Assembly (NCBI GenBank): GCA_964418595.1
Contig: CAYQMF010000086.1
Location: forward strand, 1 to 28,877
Direction of reading: 5' to 3'
Origin: CAYQMF01 sp964418595
GTDB taxonomy: Bacteria > Planctomycetota > UBA1135 > UBA2386
Length of the DNA: 28,877 bases
The notes under the pieces were generated by a model. It searched no databases and was not told where the DNA came from. It saw only the letters and a list, made by a program, of their open reading frames with translations. Position 1 is the stretch's first letter; each line of letters starts with the position of its first letter. This document shows, in pieces, positions 23,582-28,877 of this stretch. The position numbers were made by a program, and so were the translations under genes.

Positions 23582-26509
23582 TCAGCGCTCGAACGCCGGG
23601 TGGTTGGGGTTGCCGCCGCTCTCCAGGAACGCCAGCAAGTCCAGAACCTGCTCGGCCGTCAGTGCGCCGAGCAGGCCGGGCGGCATGGGCGAAACCGTCG
23701 ACGTCGTCCGCGACGTGACGTCTGCGGCGCGTACGCGCGCGCGCTCCGCCTGGAACGGCCCGACTGCCAGTTCGATCGAGCCATCGCGCTCGTCGATGAC
23801 CCGACCGACCATCGTCTCGCCGCTGCGCAAGGTGAGCGTCTCGTACCGGTACTGGTCGGACACGTCGGCCGACGGCTCGACGATGGCGCGCAGGAGGTCG
23901 CGCCGCGACAGGCGGCTGGCGACACCCGTGAGGTCCGGGCCCAGGTTGCCACCGCGCCCATCGAAGGGATGGCAGGTGGCGCACACCGCGCGCTCGTACG
24001 TCTGCGCGCCGTTCTTGAAATCGCGGCCCTTGCTCGCGTGGTCGGCGATGGCCATGAGTTCGGGAAGCGTCCATGCGCGCATGCCGGCGGCGCGCAGCGC
24101 GTCGAGATCGGGCAGCACGCGCCGAGGCGCAGCCGCGCGCGCGCGCAGCGCCTCGCGTAGCTCGATGGGCGCACGCGCCAGCGCATCGCGCTCGATCGCC
24201 TCGACGTAGCCCACGAGGCTGTGGCCACCCTCCAGCGTCTTGGCCGTGCCGAGCCAGGTGAAGAAACGTTCGCGCAGCGCGTCGTCCCAGCCGATGGTCG
24301 TGAGGCGCAACGCATAGGCGACATCCAGCGCCGCTGCCACCTCCATCGCCGCCATGCGGTCGAGCCCGCGCGCGACGACGTCGGCACCGAGGTGCACGAG
24401 CAGGTGCAGCAGCTCGTGGTCGGTGGCCTCGTCGCCGCTCGGGTAGCGCGGGTCGAGCTGTCGCGTGAGCCGGCTCGCGAGGTCGTCGTCGACGGGGAGT
24501 TCGAGCCTCGCCATGCCGACGGCCAGCGCGCGCAGACGGGCGAGGGACGCGGTGCGGTCGGCCGCGTCCGCCGGCAGCTCGGCGAGACGCCGCAGCGCCT
24601 GGCGACGATCGCTCTCGTCGCCGACTCGCGTCAACGCCAGCAGGGCCTGCACTGCGACCACCGGGTCCGTCTCGTGCAGCGCATCCGCGCGCCACTGCGC
24701 GACCGGTCGGCTGGCGAGGGCGACGCGCGCCGCACCGCGGAGGAAGGCATCGCGGTCGCCGAGCGACGGCCAGACCTGCGCCGCCGTCCCCGGGGCATCG
24801 GTCCGATGCATCTTCTCCAGTGTCCGCCGTGCGACGATCGCGGCGTTGGTGCTCCAGGTCGTGGGCGCGGCGTCGATCGCGCCGTCGTACACCACGCGGT
24901 AGAGCCCCGACTGCCCGCCCCGCCCCCCGGTCGTGAACCACATCGCCCCGTCGGGTCCGATCACCATGTCGGTCACGCTCAGCGGCTTGCCGGTGACGAA
25001 GCTCTCGTAGCTGCCCGTGTAGCTCGCGCCCTGCGGCGTGAGGTGCACGGCGAGGATGCGGCCGTAGGCCCACTCGCCCACGAACAGAGCATCGCGGTAG
25101 CGGGCCGGGAAGCGCGCCTTCGTCCCGAACACGACGCCGGTGGGCGAGCCGAGGCCCACGTCGACCGCGGCGGGCCAAGCGTCGGTCACCAGCGGCGGCC
25201 ACTTCGATGCGCCGCTGCGCCAGCCGAACTCGCTGCCCGACACGAGGTGGCAGATGCGCGTGGGGCGGTACCACGGCAGGCCGATGTCCCACTCCATGTC
25301 GGAGTCGTAGGTGAACGCCTCGCCGTTCGGTGCGAACGCGAAGTCGTACGCGTTGCGCATCCCCGCCGCCACGATCTCGGCGTCGCCACCCTCCGGCGAG
25401 ATGCGCAGGAGATGCCCGCCGGGGGCGCGGATGCCCTTGGCGTGGCCGCGCGGATCCTCGATGCGCGGCAGCAGCACGTCTTCGGCCCAGTGTCGGTGCG
25501 GCGACGCCGCAGCGAGCTTCGCCGGCAGCGGCGAGTGGTTGCCGTTGAGGAGGTAGATCATCCCGTCCGGCCCGGGAACGACCGCGTGCGTGCCGTGTTC
25601 GCCGCCGGCGCCCAGCGCCACCATCTGCGTCGACTCCTCGTAGCGGCCATCGCCATCGACGTCGCGCAGACGGTAGAGCCCGCGCCCGCGCGCGCCGATG
25701 CCCTGCACCCAGAGCGCACCGAACGCGTGCACGAAGCCCATCGCGTCGGTGGGCGTCTCCGGCAGCGGGACGAAGCGCGTGCCGTCCGCGTCGGCGACGA
25801 TGCGCGCGAGCGGCCCGCGCTCGATGGCGACGAGCAGGTGACCGGAGGGCTCGAAGTCGAGCGCGACCCACGAGCCTTCGCCGAGGTCGGCGGACCGCAC
25901 GAGTTCGACCCGGAACCCATCGCGCACGGTCAGGGTCTCGGCGGCGGTGGCCACACGCGGGACGAACGGATCCGCCCACGGCCCCTGCGGCTTCGCGCTC
26001 GGCCCGAACGAGCGGACGGCGACGAAGCCGTCGTCCCCGCCGCCGGTCCGCCACGCGGGAACCTTCGGCACGTCATCGCGCCCGTGCCAGGTGGCGTCGG
26101 ACACGACGCGGAGCTGCGAGCCGTCGGCGAGCTGCAGGTCGAGACGCAGCAGGAATCCGGCCGGGCCGCCTTCGTTGCGCCCTTCCACCGCGAGAACATG
26201 CGCGCCGGCCTGCAGGGCGGGCAACTTGCTCGTGGTCTCGAGCTTGGACCAGTCGCTGCCCGCGAGCAGCCGCCGACCGTCGAGGAACAGCGTGAAGCGG
26301 TTGTCGCACGTTGCGGCCAGCATCCCGGATCGGACCGCAGCCGGCAGGGTGAAGCTCCGGCGCAGGGCGACGCGCTGCTCGCCCCGCGTTTCACCCGCTA
26401 CCCAGATCCACTCGGCCGCGGGCTGCGTCGAGGCTGCCGCGGCGGGGACCTGGGCCGCGACAGACCCGAGCAACGCGAGAGAGACGACGCAGCCGAAGGC
26501 GCACAGCAT
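23582..26509 (-). CDS. PVC-type secreted dehydrogenase-like protein with C-terminal c-type heme domain
   Basis: The 975-residue protein has a signal peptide (MLCAFGCVVSLALLGSVAAQ), a beta-sandwich with RRSFTLPAAVRSG and DNRFTLFLDGRRL (about 40-150), then a six-bladed-propeller domain of the glucose/sorbosone dehydrogenase type (about 185-540) with GHLLVAIERG, GMRNAYDFAFAPNGEAFTYDSD and VTDMVIGPDGAMWFTTGG. A helical HEAT-like region (about 555-800) leads to a cytochrome c domain with the heme site CATCH (843-847) and a probable axial Met942 in SPMPPGLLG. This architecture is typical of planctomycete and verrucomicrobial membrane-associated dehydrogenases acting in the periplasm; the substrate is unknown. 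It begins 33 nt after the stop of the selenoprotein candidate on the same strand, so the two are probably cotranscribed. The ATG at 26509 starts the signal peptide, with no clear ribosome site. Confidence 0.88.
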   Translation of the reverse strand: MLCAFGCVVSLALLGSVAAQVPAAAASTQPAAEWIWVAGETRGEQRVALRRSFTLPAAVRSGMLAATCDNRFTLFLDGRRLLAGSDWSKLETTSKLPALQAGAHVLAVEGRNEGGPAGFLLRLDLQLADGSQLRVVSDATWHGRDDVPKVPAWRTGGGDDGFVAVRSFGPSAKPQGPWADPFVPRVATAAETLTVRDGFRVELVRSADLGEGSWVALDFEPSGHLLVAIERGPLARIVADADGTRFVPLPETPTDAMGFVHAFGALWVQGIGARGRGLYRLRDVDGDGRYEESTQMVALGAGGEHGTHAVVPGPDGMIYLLNGNHSPLPAKLAAASPHRHWAEDVLLPRIEDPRGHAKGIRAPGGHLLRISPEGGDAEIVAAGMRNAYDFAFAPNGEAFTYDSDMEWDIGLPWYRPTRICHLVSGSEFGWRSGASKWPPLVTDAWPAAVDVGLGSPTGVVFGTKARFPARYRDALFVGEWAYGRILAVHLTPQGASYTGSYESFVTGKPLSVTDMVIGPDGAMWFTTGGRGGQSGLYRVVYDGAIDAAPTTWSTNAAIVARRTLEKMHRTDAPGTAAQVWPSLGDRDAFLRGAARVALASRPVAQWRADALHETDPVVAVQALLALTRVGDESDRRQALRRLAELPADAADRTASLARLRALAVGMARLELPVDDDLASRLTRQLDPRYPSGDEATDHELLHLLVHLGADVVARGLDRMAAMEVAAALDVAYALRLTTIGWDDALRERFFTWLGTAKTLEGGHSLVGYVEAIERDALARAPIELREALRARAAAPRRVLPDLDALRAAGMRAWTLPELMAIADHASKGRDFKNGAQTYERAVCATCHPFDGRGGNLGPDLTGVASRLSRRDLLRAIVEPSADVSDQYRYETLTLRSGETMVGRVIDERDGSIELAVGPFQAERARVRAADVTSRTTSTVSPMPPGLLGALTAEQVLDLLAFLESGGNPNHPAFER

Positions 26510-26542
26510 GGCGCGGCGAGGATACCCGCCGTCGCCGCGAGA

Positions 26543-27442
26543 TCACTTGCGCGGCCGAGTCAGCTCTTCGCCGTACTTGCGCAGCGGCTGCTCGATGGCC
26601 GCGAGGTCCGCGTCATCGGTGTGCTGGCGCGTGGTCTTCAGCATGTGCACGAACCAGTCGATCTCGTGCGGCTGGGCGGGGCAACCGATGTTGCCCTTGG
26701 GGCCGTCCGAGTTCACGAGGCCCTTGCCCTCGGCATCGAGGATCACGAGCCACGGGATCCCGCCGCCCTTGCCGGCGCGGAGCTCCGTCGCGAGATCCTT
26801 GCCGCTGGTCATCCGGTCGGTGTCGATCTTCAGATCGATCCAGTCCTTGGCCATCACCTTGGCGATCTCTTGGCGCCCGAGGAACTCCTCGAGCTTGTGG
26901 CACCAGCCTCACCAGGGGGCGCCGAGGTGCACGAGCACCCGGCGCTTGGTGGTCGTGGCCTTGGCGAGCGCGTCGGCGAGCAGCTCGCGCGCATCGACCG
27001 GCGGTGCCTGGAACGGCGTCAGCCACGCAGTGATGGCGGCTCCGGGATCCTTGCCCTCGAGCAGGGCGGCGAGCGCGGCGCGCGCCCGCACGCTGCCGGC
27101 GGGATCGAGCACCAGCAGCTCGGCGCCTTCTCCTGCTGGCTTCAGCTCTGCGAACCGGTCGTTTGCGTCGATCGCCGCGGCGGGCACGACCACGCGTTGG
27201 TACTCGTAGAGCAGGTAGCGGCTGAGCTTGGGGTTCTTCTTGACGAGGGCGTCGAAGGCGGCGGCGCTCGCGCCGTCGTCGGCGGTCGCGACGGCGACCA
27301 CGCGTTGGTTGTCGGCGCGCGCCTTGGCGAGCGCCTGCTGCAACGCGGCGAGCGCCGGATGCGGTGCGACGGCCGGCGCGTCCTGGGCGATGAGCGGCGT
27401 GCTGAGGGCCGCGGTGAGCGCGGCGAGAAGTGGGATGCGCAT
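26543..27442 (-). CDS. Exported thioredoxin-like protein with predicted selenocysteine (UGWC active site)
   Basis: The reading frame from the ATG at 27442 to the stop at 26543 spans 300 codons with one internal TGA at codon 178 (26911-26909). Before it the chain reads RRVLVHLGAPW and after it GWCHKLEEF, so the TGA takes the place of the first Cys in a thioredoxin CGWC motif; the resolving Cys is Cys181. The downstream half is clearly thioredoxin: KDWIDLKIDTDR and the cis-proline segment GGGIPWLVILDAEG (Pro230). If TGA is read as selenocysteine, the protein has 299 residues. A signal peptide (MRIPLLAALTAALSTPLIAQ) sends it to the periplasm. Residues 25-140 look like a second, degenerate thioredoxin-like unit without Cys. 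AGGAG at 27452-27456 supports the start. The alternative is a pseudogene or sequencing error, but the SECIS-like hairpin after the TGA argues against it. Confidence 0.85.
26872..26904 (-). promoter_or_regulatory. Bacterial SECIS-like hairpin directly after the in-frame TGA
   Basis: In the mRNA, CUCGAGG (26893-26887) pairs with CCUCGGG (26882-26876) around the tetraloop AGUU, placing GU in the second and third loop positions, 24-25 nt after the UGA. A lower stem GGUGCC (26904-26899) / GGCGCC (26877-26872) can form instead of the two outer upper-stem pairs. In the E. coli fdhF SECIS the tetraloop is GGUC, also with GU at positions two and three, about 20 nt after the UGA. SelB recognises this element to insert selenocysteine. 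The folding is read by eye. Confidence 0.72.
26909..26911 (-). other. Putative selenocysteine codon (TGA)
   Basis: This TGA is in frame between PW and GWCHKL of the thioredoxin-like gene. It corresponds to the nucleophilic first Cys of CxxC. One base change from TGC would restore Cys, so a plain mutation is the competing explanation. Confidence 0.8.
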
Positions 27443-27459
27443 GAGTCGGGACTCCTTGG

Positions 27460-27469
27460 CACTCGAGTG
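27460..27469. promoter_or_regulatory. Palindrome in the divergent promoter region
   Basis: CACTCGAGTG is a perfect 10-bp palindrome in the 78-nt space between the selenoprotein candidate and the divergent multiheme cytochrome gene. It lies just upstream of the ribosome site of the former and could be an operator shared by both genes. A single short palindrome in GC-rich DNA may also be chance. Confidence 0.25.
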
Positions 27470-27520
27470 TAGCAGGCACCGCGCTTGTCCTCGTCGCGGA
27501 GAGCTTCCATCATCGCGCCG

Positions 27521-28877
27521 ATGCGCCGCGCCCATCGCCTGCTGCCGTTGCTGATCCTCGGCGCAGCGGTTGCCGTGATCTCGCTGCGGTGCAGCGAGTC
27601 CCAACCTCCGACGCCCGAGGCGCGCTACGTCGGATCCGGTGCCTGCGCCGCGTGCCATGCGCAGGAACACGCGGCGTGGGCCGGCACCGATCACGCGCGC
27701 GCGTGGCAGCTCCCGTCGGCGCAGACCGTGCTCGGCGACTTCGCCGACGCACGCCTCGAACACTTCGGGGCCATGACGACCTTCCACCGGCGCGGCGATG
27801 CGTTCGTCGTGCACACCGCGGGGGAAGACGGCGTCGCCGCCGACTTCGAGATCGTGGGGGTCGTCGGCGTGGATCCGCTGCAGCAGTACCTCGTCGCGAC
27901 CGGCGGCGGGCGCCTGCAGACGCTGCCGTTCTGTTGGGACACCCGACCCGCGGCGGCCGGCGGGCAGCGTTGGTTCCACATCTACCCGCACGAGGCGATC
28001 CCGCCCGGCGACGCGCTGCACTGGACGGGTCCGCACCAGCGCTTCAACACGATGTGCGCGGAGTGCCACGCCACCGACCTGCGCAAGGGGTTCGACGTGG
28101 AGCGGGGCACGTTCGCGACGCGTCAGGCCGAACTCGGCGTCGGCTGCGAGAGCTGTCACGGGCCCGGCGGGGCGCACGTCGCGTGGGCGAGGGCGGGCGG
28201 CCGCGGGCCGATGCCGGCGCGGCTCGCCGATCTGCGCGAACCCGGGGCGTGGGTTCGCGCCACAGGTGCGCCGACCGCGCATCGCGAGCCGCCGCGGCGG
28301 GCGCACGCCGAACTCGATGCCTGCGCGCGTTGCCACGCGCGCCGCACGCCGTTGGTCGAGGGCGAGGAATGGCTGCCCTTCCTGGATCGACACGTGCCCG
28401 CGCTCCTCGACGAAGGCCTCTACCACGCCGACGGTCAGCTCCTCGACGAGGTGTACGAGTACGGCTCGTTCCTGCAGAGTCGCATGCACGCCGCCGGCGT
28501 GACCTGCTCCGACTGTCACGACCCGCACAGCCAACGCCTGCGCGCGAACGGCAACGCGCTGTGCGCGCAGTGCCACGACCCGGCGGTCTTCGATGCAGTG
28601 ACGCATCACCACCACGCACCCGCGAGCGAGGGCGCGAACTGTGTGGCGTGCCACATGCCGACGCGGACCTACATGGTGCTCGACACACGCCGCGAGCACG
28701 CCTTCCGCGTGCCGCGCCCCGACCTCGCCGTCGCGCTCGGCGTGCCCGACGCGTGCAGCGCCTGCCACACCGATCGCGACGCGGCGTGGGCCGCGGCGGC
28801 GGTGCGCGGATGGCGGGGCGACAAGGCGCCGCGACCTCACTTCGCCGCGGCGCTGGCCGCGGGGCGGGCGGGAGGCG
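27521..28877 (+). CDS. Multiheme c-type cytochrome, partial at the window edge
   Basis: The first 452 codons are present and the frame is still open at the window end. The N-terminus MRRAHRLLPLLILGAAVAVISLRC is a membrane anchor or signal. Eight CXXCH heme sites are visible: CAACH (42-46), CAECH (179), CESCH (209), CARCH (268), CSDCH (329), CAQCH (348), CVACH (374) and CSACH (412). The segments RWFHIYPHEAIPPGDALHWTG and NTMCAECHATDLRKGFD are typical of a family of large periplasmic cytochromes that often carry TPR or HEAT repeats after the heme domain; that part would lie beyond the window. It probably moves electrons in the periplasm. It is divergent from the selenoprotein candidate with 78 nt between. 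The ATG at 27521 lacks a well-placed ribosome site. Confidence 0.9.
   Translation, partial: MRRAHRLLPLLILGAAVAVISLRCSESQPPTPEARYVGSGACAACHAQEHAAWAGTDHARAWQLPSAQTVLGDFADARLEHFGAMTTFHRRGDAFVVHTAGEDGVAADFEIVGVVGVDPLQQYLVATGGGRLQTLPFCWDTRPAAAGGQRWFHIYPHEAIPPGDALHWTGPHQRFNTMCAECHATDLRKGFDVERGTFATRQAELGVGCESCHGPGGAHVAWARAGGRGPMPARLADLREPGAWVRATGAPTAHREPPRRAHAELDACARCHARRTPLVEGEEWLPFLDRHVPALLDEGLYHADGQLLDEVYEYGSFLQSRMHAAGVTCSDCHDPHSQRLRANGNALCAQCHDPAVFDAVTHHHHAPASEGANCVACHMPTRTYMVLDTRREHAFRVPRPDLAVALGVPDACSACHTDRDAAWAAAAVRGWRGDKAPRPHFAAALAAGRAGG

Noticed and set aside
26543..26857. Separate short gene beginning within the thioredoxin domain
   Set aside because: It would lack the redox motif and the first strand and helix of the fold; the sequence continues in frame across the TGA, so it is the second half of the selenoprotein candidate.
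26909..28840. Long minus-strand open frame ending at the TGA at 26909
   Set aside because: Only its last 177 codons (from 27442) are real; upstream of that it is the antisense of the multiheme cytochrome gene and is Arg/His-rich nonsense. The end at TGA is better read as selenocysteine.
1..28877. Mobile elements, prophage genes or CRISPR-Cas genes
   Set aside because: No transposase, integrase, phage structural or Cas proteins were recognised on either strand.

Overview
The window is a very GC-rich bacterial segment, apparently from a draft assembly because a run of ten N lies at 9811-9820. The gene content points to the Planctomycetota: a large secreted glucose-dehydrogenase-like protein with a C-terminal c-type heme site (PVC-type), secreted subtilases with IPT/TIG modules, a secreted protein whose C-terminal domain ends in an SNALDTLIGG-like signature, and many signal-peptide proteins of unknown role. 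This assignment is an inference from protein families; there is no rRNA gene in the window.

Layout. 1-2570 (minus): a zinc-ribbon protein with a poly-Asp/Glu tail, a stand-alone receiver domain, groES and groEL (cut by the window edge). 2810-4786 (plus): a secreted PcRGLX/YetA-like protein, followed by a structured repeat. 5031-7300 (plus): a tight kynureninase / kynurenine formamidase / RidA-family operon. 7336-12179 (minus): two paralogous secreted subtilases in tandem, with the assembly gap between them. 12321-18077 (plus): a small ExbD-like lipoprotein candidate, a HAD phosphatase, a membrane protein, an orphan XdhC, a TPR-like exported protein, a PlsC-type acyltransferase, an ECF sigma factor and another exported helical-repeat protein. 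18116-19417 (minus): UDP-glucose dehydrogenase. 19590-20746: a lipoprotein, tRNA-Val(TAC) on the minus strand, and an anchored beta-repeat protein. 20848-23403 (minus): a secreted propeller-like protein. 23582-27442 (minus): the PVC-type heme protein, preceded by a thioredoxin-like gene. 27521-end (plus): a multiheme cytochrome c with at least eight CXXCH sites, cut by the window edge.

The most notable observation is the thioredoxin-like gene at 26543-27442. It is interrupted by an in-frame TGA (26909-26911) exactly where the first cysteine of a CGWC redox motif belongs (PW-TGA-GWCHKL). The frame stays open on both sides, and directly after the TGA the mRNA can fold into a hairpin with a GU in its apical tetraloop (about 24 nt after the TGA), the layout of a bacterial SECIS element. 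The simplest reading is an exported selenoprotein with a Sec-Gly-Trp-Cys active site. It lies 33 nt upstream of the heme dehydrogenase gene and is divergent from the multiheme cytochrome, which suggests a periplasmic redox cluster. Conventional gene callers would split or truncate this gene.
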